In this document: one piece after another, positions 25,413 to 34,423 of the stretch | Layout of the letters: every line of letters begins with the position of its first letter | Position numbering within the stretch: the first letter of the stretch is position 1 | NCBI GenBank assembly: GCA_964651385.1 | Contig: CAZYYM010000001.1 | Span: 62,001 to 126,000, forward strand | Length of the DNA stretch: 64,000 bases | Reading direction: 5' to 3' | Source: GCA-001735895 sp964651385 | GTDB taxonomy: Bacteria; Pseudomonadota; Gammaproteobacteria; GCA-001735895 | Made by a program: the position numbers and the translations under genes | The notes under the pieces: model-generated | Told to the model about the DNA's origin: nothing | What the model saw: the letters and a program-made list of their open reading frames with translations, nothing else | Database searches by the model: none

Positions 25413-26490
25413 CCCGATCTATATACGAATAGCTCAAATGGATTGTGTCAGCCAATTGTGTATTGATCTGGGGGAAGTCCTCCTGTTCCAGGACTTCCCC
25501 AAACTCGATCAGCCGTTGCAAATCTTCAATTCTATTTTTCAGACGTATTCTGAAAGTTCCCACATCATTTTCAATCAGCGCAATACGCACCGAATCAACC
25601 ACTGTCAGAGATTGCAGATATTTTTGAGCAGCTATCAACTGTTTAATACCCGATAACCCCGAAATGTTTATCATCAAGTTTTGATTAGACGCTACGTGGC
25701 TCTCTAAAGCATATTCGAGCGCAAGTACACGTGCCAAATGTTTAACCAGTTGATTAACGATAGCCTCTTGTGATGATGCCTCATGTTGCCATTTAAACAA
25801 TTGTTCATCGAACCGGACTTCCCAGTCTCCGAACCAACCGGTACCACTACGACCTACAATCTGACCGACTACCAGCACATCGGGGGCGTAGCGTGAGGCC
25901 ATACTATCGATTTTTTCAATGTGTCGGGAAACGACATCACCGACCTGAATTAGTGAAATATCCTCAAGATCCATCAACGGGAAAAGTATCGGCAACCCCT
26001 GTTTGCCGGCAGCATCATCAAGCATCTTAACCAGTTTCGGCGCACTGTCACCGGTAACGAGCTTTACGGTTTCGTTAAAGTCGTAGCTGATGACCAGCAG
26101 ATTACCCGGTCGTTCACGGCCCCAGACGGGAATATTATTGTCACGTAACAGGCTTTCAATCAGTCGCTGATTAAAATCTATTTTCAGAAAAAGTAAACTG
26201 CCAAGGTCCTGTGCATTTTCACTTTCACGGGAGTCATAGGTAAATTGTTTCACATAACGCGCACTATTTTGGATAGGCCGTTTAAGAGCCTGACTAAGAA
26301 GTGCGTCATTCGAACCGCTTACCTTAACGACAACCTGCTGGAATGCTTCACGAAAAGCATCCAGACGTAAACGGGTAGTCTGATCGGCAACCGGGACTTC
26401 TATGCTATAAAGATCTTCAACTGTCACCGCCACAGACACTTGAAATACAGACTGGCATAACAGTAACAGGAAAAATAGTATTTGTTTCAT
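25399..26490 (-). CDS. DUF2066 domain-containing exported protein
   Basis: This 363-residue protein has a signal peptide (MKQILFFLLLLCQSVFQVSVA) and the DUF2066 pattern, with VEVPVADQ-like VEDLYSIEVPVADQTTRLRLDAFREAF and VVKVSGSNDAL early on. The family function is unknown, but the gene lies upstream of hda and opposite purM in many gammaproteobacteria. The ATG at 26490 is preferred over a longer frame from 26517. The 3' part contains a perfect 11-bp inverted repeat (listed separately). The last 14 bp overlap hda. Confidence 0.88.
   Translation of the reverse strand: MKQILFFLLLLCQSVFQVSVAVTVEDLYSIEVPVADQTTRLRLDAFREAFQQVVVKVSGSNDALLSQALKRPIQNSARYVKQFTYDSRESENAQDLGSLLFLKIDFNQRLIESLLRDNNIPVWGRERPGNLLVISYDFNETVKLVTGDSAPKLVKMLDDAAGKQGLPILFPLMDLEDISLIQVGDVVSRHIEKIDSMASRYAPDVLVVGQIVGRSGTGWFGDWEVRFDEQLFKWQHEASSQEAIVNQLVKHLARVLALEYALESHVASNQNLMINISGLSGIKQLIAAQKYLQSLTVVDSVRIALIENDVGTFRIRLKNRIEDLQRLIEFGEVLEQEDFPQINTQLADTIHLSYSYIDRGDSN
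25471..25500. repeat. Perfect 11-bp inverted repeat inside the DUF2066 gene
   Basis: GGGGAAGTCCT (25471-25481) and AGGACTTCCCC (25490-25500) pair perfectly around an 8-nt loop. It lies in the coding sequence about 60 bp before the hda start, so in the mRNA the hairpin would sit just ahead of hda translation. No T-run follows, so it is not a standard terminator. Confidence 0.85.
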
Positions 26491-26572
26491 TCGTTCTCTC
26501 AAGCATAACTCGGACATTTACTTTGAAGGCGTGTAAAATACCACACCACCTTTATTTCCTGAACCACAAACA

Positions 26573-27610
26573 ATGAATTTAGAAGCATCCCTCAGTTATC
26601 GAAATTCCGGCGTCGATATCGATGCCGGTATTGAACTGGTCGAACGAATAAAACCGGCAATAAATTCGACGCTGCGCCCCGGTTGCGTCGGTAGCATCGG
26701 TGGATTTGGTGGATTATTCGAGTTGCCACTGGATCGTTATCGACATCCGATGCTGGTGTCTGGCGCCGATGGCGTGGGAACCAAGTTGAAGCTGGCTATC
26801 GAATTGCAGCGATATGACGGCATCGGTATAGACCTGGTTGCCATGTGCGCCAATGATATTGCTGTACTCGGTGCAGAAGCACTGTTCTTTCTCGACTACT
26901 ATGCTACCGGCAAACTGGAACTGGAAATCGCCGAGGCTGTTATTACAGGCATTGCCGATGGTTGCGTCCAGGCAGGATGCGCACTCATCGGTGGAGAAAC
27001 CGCGGAAATGCCCGGTGTTTATTCCAGTGGTGATTTCGACCTGGCTGGGTTTTGTGTGGGTATCGTAAATAAAGATCGTGTCATCGATGGCTCTCAGGTT
27101 AAACCTGGTAACAGTATAGTTGCCCTGGCATCTTCAGGGCCGCATTCAAATGGTTATTCGCTAATTCGCAAAATCCTCCAGGCATCGAGTGCTGATTTAA
27201 ATAGCGCTTGCGGTGATCAATCACTCGGAGATGCCCTGATTGAGCCGACACGTATATACGTTAAAAATTTACTCGAACTGTCTCAATCGCAAACACTATA
27301 CGCTATAGCGCATATCACCGGAGGAGGTTTGCTGGAAAATATTCCCCGGGTTTTACCCGATAACTGCGCGGCTAGTTTAAACCTGTCAAGCTGGTCATTG
27401 CCAGCCGTGTTCGAATGGTTACAAAAGGCCGGCAATGTGAAGGACAAAGAAATGTACCGAACCTTTAATTGCGGCGTAGGAATGATCCTGGTAGTCGAAA
27501 ATCATCATCAGCAAGCCTGCCTCGACAAGCTTTCCGAACTCGGCGAAAATGCATGGGTCATTGGCGAAGTCGTCGAAAAGAAGGATACGGCCGCTGTAAT
27601 ACTGGCATGA
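26573..27610 (+). CDS. purM: Phosphoribosylformylglycinamidine cyclo-ligase
   Basis: PurM closes the imidazole ring to form AIR in purine synthesis. The 345-residue sequence shows SYRNSGVDIDAGIELVERI near the N-terminus and SGADGVGTKLKLA for ATP binding. ALIGGETAEMPGVY and AHITGGGLLENIPRVLP are also typical. Length matches E. coli PurM (345). It overlaps purN by 4 bp, the usual purMN operon. Confidence 0.97.
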   Translation: MNLEASLSYRNSGVDIDAGIELVERIKPAINSTLRPGCVGSIGGFGGLFELPLDRYRHPMLVSGADGVGTKLKLAIELQRYDGIGIDLVAMCANDIAVLGAEALFFLDYYATGKLELEIAEAVITGIADGCVQAGCALIGGETAEMPGVYSSGDFDLAGFCVGIVNKDRVIDGSQVKPGNSIVALASSGPHSNGYSLIRKILQASSADLNSACGDQSLGDALIEPTRIYVKNLLELSQSQTLYAIAHITGGGLLENIPRVLPDNCAASLNLSSWSLPAVFEWLQKAGNVKDKEMYRTFNCGVGMILVVENHHQQACLDKLSELGENAWVIGEVVEKKDTAAVILA

Positions 27611-28260
27611 CCAGGGCCATCACCCTGGTTGTTATCATTTCGGGTAATGGCAGCAATTTGCAATCGATTGTTGACGCCATCGATTCCGGGCAAATCAACG
27701 CTCGAATCAGTGCTGTAATTTCCAATAATGCCCATGCCTTCGGCCTGAGACGGGCAAAAAACCACGGTATCGAAAACATCGCAATTGATCACCGCAAGTT
27801 CAAATGCCGGGATGCCTTCGATCAAAAGCTCCTGCATACCGTTAAACAATATCAACCCGATTATATTGTACTGGCTGGTTTTATGCGCATTCTGGGCTCA
27901 GAATTTATCCAGGCCTATGCGAATAAAATAGTCAATATTCACCCCTCAATACTGCCGCATTACAAAGGTTTAAATACCCACCAACGGGCCCTGGATAATG
28001 ATGAGTTGGAACATGGGGTCAGCATTCATCTGGTGACTGCCGAGCTGGACGATGGTCCGATACTGCTCGTCGGTCGCTATCCAGTTGAACGCGGTGATTC
28101 GGTAGGTGATCTGCAAAGCAAAGGGCAAATGCTGGAGCACCGCATGTACCCTGCAATTCTGCAATGGTTAGGCAATGGAGACATGCAAATTAGTGAGGGA
28201 TCGGTAATTTATCGAAATAAGACCATCCAGCAGCCGATTGAATTCGAGCAGGAGGAATAA
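27607..28260 (+). CDS. purN: Phosphoribosylglycinamide formyltransferase
   Basis: PurN transfers a formyl group from 10-formyl-THF to GAR. The 217-residue protein begins at the ATG overlapping the purM stop; a longer frame from 27469 runs inside purM and is not real. It shows ISGNGSNLQSIVDAI for substrate binding, LAGFMRIL, and the catalytic triad region NIHPSILPHYKGLNTH followed by GVSIHLVTAELDDGPIL. Confidence 0.96.
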   Translation: MTRAITLVVIISGNGSNLQSIVDAIDSGQINARISAVISNNAHAFGLRRAKNHGIENIAIDHRKFKCRDAFDQKLLHTVKQYQPDYIVLAGFMRILGSEFIQAYANKIVNIHPSILPHYKGLNTHQRALDNDELEHGVSIHLVTAELDDGPILLVGRYPVERGDSVGDLQSKGQMLEHRMYPAILQWLGNGDMQISEGSVIYRNKTIQQPIEFEQEE

Positions 28261-28261
28261 A

Positions 28262-28978
28262 TTGCGAACCGGTTTTTGTCTCTTGCTGGCAGGATTGTTT
28301 CTACTGCCATTCACCTCAGCGATGGCCGACAACAACGCCCTCATGGCTTTCCGGGCCAGATACGATCTGTATATAAACGACAGCCGGGTGGCAGAAGTAA
28401 TCCTCCAGGTTGAAAAAACTGATCATAAATTACGATGGCAAATGTCCACCACCCCGAGCGGACTTTACGCATTATTTACCAGTAAGAGACCTTATTCAGA
28501 AAGCATACTTACCCGCACTAAAGGTGATTTCCGTCTCAGCTCTGTACGAAATTCAACCGGCATTAAAAACACACCTCAGGAAGCTGCAGTATTTGACTGG
28601 CAACATTTCAAACTCACCGTAACCCGAAAAAACGAACGGACACAATTATCTCTGAAAAACGAAGTATACGATTTTCTCAGCATACACTGGCTGGCAGCCC
28701 AAATGAGCCTGGCTAACGCCGACAACTATCAACTCACGTTTTATCGGAAGGGCAAATTGATCGATTCAATACTCACTAAAACGGGAGACGATTCATTAAT
28801 TATCGGTGACAAAAGCGTGGAAACCGTTGTATTCGAGCAAAACTTCGACGGTTTAAGCCGACGGTTCATTTATTATTACAACCGGTTGAACCCCTGGCTA
28901 CCGTTGAAAATTGAACGTTATAAAAAAGGCAAGAAAACAACGGTCATGTTGCTAACTTCGATTGACCCTGCCCATTAG
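28262..28978 (+). CDS. DUF3108 domain-containing exported protein
   Basis: This 238-residue protein has a signal peptide (RTGFCLLLAGLFLLPFTSAMA) and a DUF3108 beta-rich domain covering the rest, with AFRARYDLYINDSRVAEV near the mature N-terminus. Its function is unknown; the family is periplasmic and often follows purN. The start is TTG at 28262 with a consensus AGGAGG (28250-28255) 6 nt upstream, which outweighs the TTG at 28238. The end overlaps the convergent DsrE-like gene by 4 bp. Confidence 0.85.
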   Translation: MRTGFCLLLAGLFLLPFTSAMADNNALMAFRARYDLYINDSRVAEVILQVEKTDHKLRWQMSTTPSGLYALFTSKRPYSESILTRTKGDFRLSSVRNSTGIKNTPQEAAVFDWQHFKLTVTRKNERTQLSLKNEVYDFLSIHWLAAQMSLANADNYQLTFYRKGKLIDSILTKTGDDSLIIGDKSVETVVFEQNFDGLSRRFIYYYNRLNPWLPLKIERYKKGKKTTVMLLTSIDPAH

Positions 28979-29472
28979 AACAGCGTATAACCTTCCTTAT
29001 CATTTAATCGATCAATCTCTGCCGGTGCAAACGGAACCTGTTCGATAAAATCCGGCAATTCGCTTTGCTGTATATTCAATTCACGCATCCTGGTCTGACA
29101 GGCCTTTATATCGATAATCTGTTCTTGATCGAGTAAACGGGCTCTTTCAACAATTGATTGGTTAGCCGGATAATTCTCTTTCTGAAAGAGCTGTAATTCT
29201 TCGCCATGTAGTACAACTGCAATCCGACTGTGCTGACTTGGATCGAAGAATTTGCGCAAACTATCGGCTCGATCGAGAATTATTTCGAGTTGTTGTGCGG
29301 AACTGACGGTGACATCGAAAACATATCCCGGCGATGCCGTCACCGTTTCACTGCTACCATCATTTTCAATATCGAATTTAAGCTTGGGACCTCCGCCTTC
29401 AGCCATGGTCGCCGTTGACAGACAAAACACCAGCCAGAGACAATTCAAAATCCGGAATTCGCCCGTTGACAT
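28975..29472 (-). CDS. DsrE-like exported protein
   Basis: This 165-residue protein has a signal peptide (ILNCLWLVFCLSTATMA). It has a DsrE/DsrF-like fold suggested by IAVVLHGEELQLFQKENY, DIKACQTRMRELNIQQSELPDFIEQVPFAPAEI and a conserved cysteine in the ACQ segment. Members of this branch are periplasmic and occur widely outside sulfur oxidisers, so a role in sulfur transfer is not implied. It sits 1 bp after pmbA on the same strand, suggesting cotranscription with the protease gene. Confidence 0.75.
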   Translation of the reverse strand: MSTGEFRILNCLWLVFCLSTATMAEGGGPKLKFDIENDGSSETVTASPGYVFDVTVSSAQQLEIILDRADSLRKFFDPSQHSRIAVVLHGEELQLFQKENYPANQSIVERARLLDQEQIIDIKACQTRMRELNIQQSELPDFIEQVPFAPAEIDRLNDKEGYTLF

Positions 29473-29473
29473 T

Positions 29474-30829
29474 TTAATCGGTCCCGGCGATAGTCATATT
29501 ATCGATCAACATCGAACCGCTAAAAATATTACCCCGCAGGTCCACATCGGTACCTACTTCAACAATACCTTTAAACATATCGCGTAAATTGGCAGCAATC
29601 GTGACCTCTTCAACCGGAAACTGAATTTCGCCATTTTCAACCCAGAAACCGGCCGCGCCCCGCGAATAGTCACCAGTTACATTGTTGACACCGTGCCCCA
29701 TTAACTCTGTTACCAGCAAGCCTTGATGCATCGTTTTAAGCAAATCGACAAAAGATTTACCTGTAGTACTTACCGTAAGATTATGAACACCACTGGCATG
29801 CCCGGTTGATTGTAAGGCAAGCTTACGCGCTGCATAGCTGTCGAGCAGGTAATTCTGAATCACACCATTACATACCAGTTCGCTCTCCTTAACTGCAACA
29901 CCCTCACCATCAAAATTTGCTGAACCGAGCGCCTGGGGTTCGAACGGGTGCTCTACCAACTGAAAATAATCTGGAAATATCTGCGTATCCACTGCATCGA
30001 GTAAAAAACTGGCTTTTCGATACTGCGCCGAACCGCTAATCGCTGAAGTAAAATGCCCCACCAGGCCGCGAGCCAATTCGGGTACCAGCATGACAGGCGA
30101 TTGCCGGGTTTTTAATTTTTGGGCATCGAGTCTATTTACTGTTCGATCTGCCGCTTTCTCGCCGACAATGCGTGCAGCTGCGAGTCGATCGGGATTTCTA
30201 CTGATATCGTACCAGTAGTCCCGCTGCATATTACCGTCCGACTCACCAACCACCGCACAACTAATACTATGGCGGGTTTTTTGCTGTGCCTGCAAAAAAC
30301 TGTGAGTATTGCCATAAACCGAAATTCCGGCATTCATATCAACTGATGCTCCTTCTGAATTCACTATGCGAGCATCGTAATCCAATGCCGCACCTTCACA
30401 TTCAAGTGCCAGGTCGATAACCGCCTCCGGGCTAATATCCCAGGGGTGAAACAAGTCAAGCGGTCTGATCTGCGTTGCCATTAAATCGGCCTCGGCCAGT
30501 CCGGCACAGGGGTCTTCAGAGGTATACCTGGCAATGTTACAGGCTGCCTCTACAGTTTTCTGTATAGCCACCTGATCCAGATTGGACGTGCTCGCACTAC
30601 CCTTGTGCTGGCCGAAATATACGCTGATGCCAAGACCATTGTCCTGTTGGTGTTCGATAGTTTCGACATCACGCATGCGTGTCGCAACCGACAATCCCTG
30701 TGTTACCGATAAGCCGGCCTCAGCTTGTGAGGCACCTTTGTGCCGTGCCATTTTTAGAGTATCGGCGACCAGGTTTTTAAGTTCTTCCACATCGGGAAAT
30801 GCTAAGATATCTGTGCTTTTATTATTCAT
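29474..30829 (-). CDS. pmbA: Metalloprotease PmbA (TldE)
   Basis: PmbA forms a heterodimeric zinc protease with TldD. The pair cleaves unstructured peptides, processes microcin B17 and CcdA, and acts in some RiPP pathways. The 451-residue sequence matches the family with GLGISVYFGQHKGSAST early. The C-terminal half has ELVCNGVIQNYLLDSYAARKL and GHGVNNVTGDYSRGAAGFW, ending in the conserved ILIDNMTIAG-type motif. TldE lacks the zinc-binding HExxxH found in TldD; none is visible here. The divergent neighbour is darP, as in E. coli. Confidence 0.95.
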   Translation of the reverse strand: MNNKSTDILAFPDVEELKNLVADTLKMARHKGASQAEAGLSVTQGLSVATRMRDVETIEHQQDNGLGISVYFGQHKGSASTSNLDQVAIQKTVEAACNIARYTSEDPCAGLAEADLMATQIRPLDLFHPWDISPEAVIDLALECEGAALDYDARIVNSEGASVDMNAGISVYGNTHSFLQAQQKTRHSISCAVVGESDGNMQRDYWYDISRNPDRLAAARIVGEKAADRTVNRLDAQKLKTRQSPVMLVPELARGLVGHFTSAISGSAQYRKASFLLDAVDTQIFPDYFQLVEHPFEPQALGSANFDGEGVAVKESELVCNGVIQNYLLDSYAARKLALQSTGHASGVHNLTVSTTGKSFVDLLKTMHQGLLVTELMGHGVNNVTGDYSRGAAGFWVENGEIQFPVEEVTIAANLRDMFKGIVEVGTDVDLRGNIFSGSMLIDNMTIAGTD

Positions 30830-30853
30830 TGCTAAATTTTATCCTATCCAACT

Positions 30854-31381
30854 ATGGAAAACGACGCTAATATTGAAGATGATAACGACATCGAATATGT
30901 CAGTAAATCCCAGCTTAAACGCGAAAGCCACGAAATCACCCGGCTGGGTAAACGGCTCACCGAATTATCGGCTGCGCAACTGGCCGATATCCCGCTCGAC
31001 GAACCCGTTCGCGAAGCCATCGCACTGGCCCACAAGATACAAAATAAACGTTCAGCACTAAAGCGGCATTTTCTATTCCTGGGGAAATTGCTACGCTCCC
31101 GTGACACCGCTGCCATATTTACAGCAGTTGAACGATTTGACAAAACCAGTCAAATCGAGATTCAGCGACACCACGCAGCCGAACGTTGGCGCGACCGGAT
31201 TCTGGAACAGGGATTCGACGCAATCGAAAGCTTTGTGTCTCAACAAACGACTGCCGACCGGCAAAAGTTACGTCAATTGTGGCGGAACTATTCACGGTCG
31301 AATAATGATCGTAAAAGAATTCACAATGCCAGGCAGATTTACAAAGACGTCAAACTCGCCCTCGACAACCTGTCAGTTTAA
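30854..31381 (+). CDS. darP: Dual-action ribosomal maturation protein DarP (YjgA)
   Basis: DarP is a small basic helical protein that associates with 50S assembly intermediates and supports peptidyl-transferase-centre maturation. The 175-residue sequence has YVSKSQLKRESHEITRLGKRLTELSA near the N-terminus, LAHKIQNKRSALKRHFLFLGKLLR, and a basic C-terminal half. The adjacency to pmbA (24 bp, divergent) repeats the E. coli yjgA-pmbA order. Its last 4 bp overlap aroC on the other strand. Confidence 0.93.
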   Translation: MENDANIEDDNDIEYVSKSQLKRESHEITRLGKRLTELSAAQLADIPLDEPVREAIALAHKIQNKRSALKRHFLFLGKLLRSRDTAAIFTAVERFDKTSQIEIQRHHAAERWRDRILEQGFDAIESFVSQQTTADRQKLRQLWRNYSRSNNDRKRIHNARQIYKDVKLALDNLSV

Positions 31382-32484
31382 TTATCCTCAGCCGATGCGG
31401 CAATGACGGGTGTCTGGCAAACGACATCGGCATTCTGACCCCGGTTGCGCAAGTAGTGATCCATCAGAACCAATGCCAGCATGGCTTCCGCAATCGGCGT
31501 CGCTCGAATACCGACACAGGGATCGTGCCTGCCCTTGGTTCTGATTTCAACAGGGTTACCGTCGACATCGACACTATTTCCGGGTACATGCAAACTTGAG
31601 GTAGGCTTCAATGCGATATTGACAAGAATATCCTGGCCGGAAGTAATCCCACCGAGAGTCCCCCCGGCGTGATTAGACAAAAACCCGGCAGGCGATATTT
31701 CATCGCGGTGAACACTGCCTTTTTGTTCAATACTACTAAATCCGGCCCCTATCTCGACACCTTTAACCGCGTTTATACTCATCATCGCATGTGCGATATC
31801 CGCATCAATCCGATCAAATATCGGTTCGCCCAGTCCCGGTGGAATTCCGCTGGCGATAACCGATATTTTTGCACCGATGGACTCGCCTTCTTTGCGTAAC
31901 GCATCCATGTATTTCTCCATTTCAGAAACCTTACCTTTGTCCGGACAAAAAAAAGCGTTGTTATTGACTTCACTCCAGTCAAACTTGTCCGGCTTTAATG
32001 GGCCGAGTTGGGAGAGGTAACCCCGAATTTGCATACCGCATTGCTCGGCCAGATATTTTTTGGCAATGCCGCCAGCTGCAACACGCATCGCCGTTTCTCG
32101 AGCCGAGGACCGTCCGCCGCCGCGATAGTCACGTACCCCGTATTTCTGTGTATAGGTATAGTCCGCATGGCCCGGTCGAAACTGCTTCATGATATTACCG
32201 TAATCTTTCGAACGCTGATCCTTGTTTTGAATGACCAGGGCGATAGGCGTACCCGTGGTTTTGCCTTCAAAGGTCCCCGATAATATCTGCACCGTATCGT
32301 CTTCGCGTCGCTGAGTGGTATACCGTGAAGTACCGGGCTTACGACGATCAAGGTCATGTTGTAAATCGACCTCGCTTAATTCAAGTCCCGGCGGGCAGCC
32401 ATCAACAATGCAACCAATCGCAGTACCATGGCTCTCACCGAACGAGGTGACGACAAAAGACTTGCCAAAACTATTTCCTGACAT
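31378..32484 (-). CDS. aroC: Chorismate synthase
   Basis: AroC eliminates phosphate from 5-enolpyruvylshikimate 3-phosphate to give chorismate, using reduced FMN as a catalyst. The 368-residue protein shows GESHGTAIGCIVDGCPPGL at the N-terminus, the central RGGGRSSARETAMRVAAGG, and the late RGRHDP-type block as TKGRHDPCVGIRATPIAEAM. Length matches the bifunctional-independent bacterial enzyme (E. coli 361). It is transcribed away from the aspartic protease gene with an 88-bp shared upstream region. Confidence 0.97.
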   Translation of the reverse strand: MSGNSFGKSFVVTSFGESHGTAIGCIVDGCPPGLELSEVDLQHDLDRRKPGTSRYTTQRREDDTVQILSGTFEGKTTGTPIALVIQNKDQRSKDYGNIMKQFRPGHADYTYTQKYGVRDYRGGGRSSARETAMRVAAGGIAKKYLAEQCGMQIRGYLSQLGPLKPDKFDWSEVNNNAFFCPDKGKVSEMEKYMDALRKEGESIGAKISVIASGIPPGLGEPIFDRIDADIAHAMMSINAVKGVEIGAGFSSIEQKGSVHRDEISPAGFLSNHAGGTLGGITSGQDILVNIALKPTSSLHVPGNSVDVDGNPVEIRTKGRHDPCVGIRATPIAEAMLALVLMDHYLRNRGQNADVVCQTPVIAASAEDN

Positions 32485-32572
32485 TGAAATCCGACCTGTG
32501 GATTGAAAATATAACTATAATCGTTATCTAACGCATCAGCAGTCCAAATAATTCAGACACTCGATAATTTAG

Positions 32573-33094
32573 ATGACCGAAAACCAGCATTCTACTAAAA
32601 AACTCGGCATGATGTTCACCCTCAGCGGCTGGATACTGGGTTTTTTATTACTGGGACTAATTTTCTCCAGGGTACTTGACAATCGAACCAATCCCAACCG
32701 TTCAATTGCGACGACTGCAACGGCGAACTATCAGGAAATAATCCTCCAGCGTAACCCCTTCGGACACTATGTATTTGATGGTGAAATCAATCACAGACCA
32801 GTGACATTTCTGGTCGACACCGGTGCGACCATGACCGCTATTCCAGCTCAATTGAAAGACCGGCTTGGCCTAAAGGCAGGCCCTCCGTTTACCGTAACCA
32901 CGGCCAACGGACTGGCTAAAGTCTATTCCACCCGCCTGGACAGTTTGAAGCTGGGAAATATTGTTCTCGAGGACATCAGCGCAAGTCTTAATCCCGGATT
33001 TACAGGTCAGGAAATTTTACTGGGAATGAATGTTCTGAAAAATATGGAATTGATTCAGCGTTCAGATACATTGATAATCAGGCAATACCATTGA
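32573..33094 (+). CDS. Retropepsin-like aspartic protease, TIGR02281 family, membrane anchored
   Basis: This 173-residue protein has an N-terminal hydrophobic anchor (about residues 15-28) and a single-lobe aspartic protease domain with the active-site VDTGATMTA near residue 85. EILLGMNVLKNMELIQ in the last third is typical of clan AA retropepsin-like enzymes. Its substrate is not known. It lies just upstream of the bufferin operon on the same strand, but 155 bp and a separate candidate promoter intervene, so it is probably not part of that operon. Confidence 0.88.
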   Translation: MTENQHSTKKLGMMFTLSGWILGFLLLGLIFSRVLDNRTNPNRSIATTATANYQEIILQRNPFGHYVFDGEINHRPVTFLVDTGATMTAIPAQLKDRLGLKAGPPFTVTTANGLAKVYSTRLDSLKLGNIVLEDISASLNPGFTGQEILLGMNVLKNMELIQRSDTLIIRQYH

Positions 33095-33159
33095 ACCATC
33101 AAATTGAAAGCAGCACGATATGAATTTATCAAATTGTTATACATTTTGCTGAATTATCC

Positions 33160-33187
33160 GGAACTAATCATTTACACTGATCTCTAA
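33160..33187 (+). promoter_or_regulatory. Candidate ECF-sigma promoter upstream of bufA
   Basis: GGAACT (33160-33165) followed after 16-17 bp by TCTAA (33183-33187) matches the RpoE-like ECF pattern of GGAAC at -35 and a TCTAA/TCNGA-type -10. The start site would fall near 33194, giving a leader of about 55 nt. Bufferin operons in Caulobacter are known to be under the ECF factor SigF. Found by eye, so chance similarity is possible. Confidence 0.45.
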
Positions 33188-33249
33188 GCTGTCGTAATCC
33201 ATTATTGGTTGCTTATAAATAAACACTAATTTTTTTGAGGAAAGAGTTC

Positions 33250-33504
33250 ATGAAAACAGTAAAAAAGGTATCAGGGGTCGCTTTGGCAGCAGCAGCAGCA
33301 GCAATGTTCGCAGTTGCGCCTATGAGTGGCGCCATCGCCGGCGAAAAAGCAGGTAAATGTTTCAACGTCAACTCCTGCAAAGGCACCAGCGCCTGTGCAA
33401 CAGCCACTTCGAGCTGCGCCGGCCAAAACTCCTGCGCCGGTCAGGGTTGGGTTAAGCGTACAAAAAGTGAATGTGAAGGCGCCGGTGGTAAATTCGAAGC
33501 CTAA
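33250..33504 (+). CDS. bufA: Bufferin-family precursor peptide BufA (copper-sequestering RiPP)
   Basis: This is an 84-residue exported peptide. The signal peptide is rich in alanine (about residues 1-30, ending SGAIA). The mature part is dense in small residues and contains six cysteines in the pattern KC-x5-C-x5-C-x6-C-x5-C-x12-C. The blocks CKGTSAC, SCAGQNSCAGQGW and KSECEGAGGKF are typical of the bufferin A2-like family. In this family a DUF692 enzyme converts cysteines to thio-oxazole heterocycles, and the product binds copper in the periplasm. The ATG at 33250 has AGGAAAG upstream. (GCA)6 repeats encode part of the alanine run. The adjacent bufB and bufC fix the assignment. Confidence 0.9.
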   Translation: MKTVKKVSGVALAAAAAAMFAVAPMSGAIAGEKAGKCFNVNSCKGTSACATATSSCAGQNSCAGQGWVKRTKSECEGAGGKFEA

Positions 33505-33524
33505 GCTACGCTCAGTTCAGCAAG

Positions 33525-33554
33525 AATGCACCGGCTGGTTCGGTGCATTTTTTT
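33525..33554 (+). terminator. Intrinsic terminator between bufA and bufB (possible attenuator)
   Basis: AATGCACCG (33525-33533) and CGGTGCATT (33541-33549) form a perfect 9-bp stem with a 7-nt loop, followed by a run of T residues (33548-33554). It lies 20 bp after the bufA stop and 33 bp before bufB. The usual effect would be partial termination, giving much more precursor than maturase mRNA. Confidence 0.85.
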
Positions 33555-33586
33555 GCCTGCGATTCGCACTGACATTGAGATAAGCT

Positions 33587-34423
33587 ATGCGACCCCAAAC
33601 CGAAAAACCCTTCCTCGGCTTCGGCCTCGGACTACGTACCGAGCATTATGACGACATACTCGAACTGAAGCCAAAGCAGATAGACTGGCTTGAAATCATC
33701 AGCGAAAACTACATGGTCGATGGCGGCAAACCGCTTTATTATCTTGATACCATCCGTGAACAATATCCAATGGTCATGCACGGTGTATCCATGTCGCTCG
33801 GTAGTACCGATCCGTTGAATTACGATTATTTGAAGAAACTGAAAATACTCGTAAACCGGATCGAACCCGAATGGTTTTCCGATCACCTGTGCTGGACTGG
33901 AGTTGATCACAAGAATATGCACGACCTGCTGCCATTGCCTTATACCGAGCAGGCAGTGAATCACCTGGCGGACAGAATCTCGGCAGTGCAGGATTTCATG
34001 GGCAGGCAGATGTTAGTCGAAAACCTCTCCAGCTATATTACCTATTGCGACGACGCCATGACCGAATGGGAGTTCCTCACCGCCATTGTCGAAAAGGCAG
34101 ACTGCTATCTGTTACTCGATGTGAATAACATCTATGTCAGCAGTTTTAATCATCATTTCGATCCAATTGAATATCTCGAAGGTGTCCCCGCAGAACGAAT
34201 CTGGCAACACCACCTGGCTGGACATTCGAACGAAGGCAATTTGATCATCGACACTCATGATGCCGATATCATCGATCCGGTGTGGTCGCTCTACGAAGAG
34301 ACCGCAAAATGCCTTGGGCCGGTTTCTACCATGATTGAACGCGACGGCAATATCCCCGAGCTTTCGAGTCTTTTGAATGAACTCGAACACGCGCAGCGCA
34401 TCGCTAAACCCTACTACCAATGA
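33587..34423 (+). CDS. bufB: Bufferin maturase BufB, DUF692 multinuclear iron oxygenase (MNIO)
   Basis: This 278-residue TIM-barrel-type protein of the DUF692 (MNIO) family installs post-translational modifications on cysteines of the precursor using a multinuclear iron site. Visible family elements are GFGLGLRTEHYDDIL, EIISENYM, MHGVSMSLGS, DHLCW, LVENLSSY, LLLDVNNIYVSS, HLAGHSNEG and DTHD. These supply the His, Asp, Glu and Asn metal ligands. The gene starts 82 bp after bufA, beyond the terminator, and overlaps bufC by 4 bp. Length is usual for the family. Confidence 0.93.
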   Translation: MRPQTEKPFLGFGLGLRTEHYDDILELKPKQIDWLEIISENYMVDGGKPLYYLDTIREQYPMVMHGVSMSLGSTDPLNYDYLKKLKILVNRIEPEWFSDHLCWTGVDHKNMHDLLPLPYTEQAVNHLADRISAVQDFMGRQMLVENLSSYITYCDDAMTEWEFLTAIVEKADCYLLLDVNNIYVSSFNHHFDPIEYLEGVPAERIWQHHLAGHSNEGNLIIDTHDADIIDPVWSLYEETAKCLGPVSTMIERDGNIPELSSLLNELEHAQRIAKPYYQ

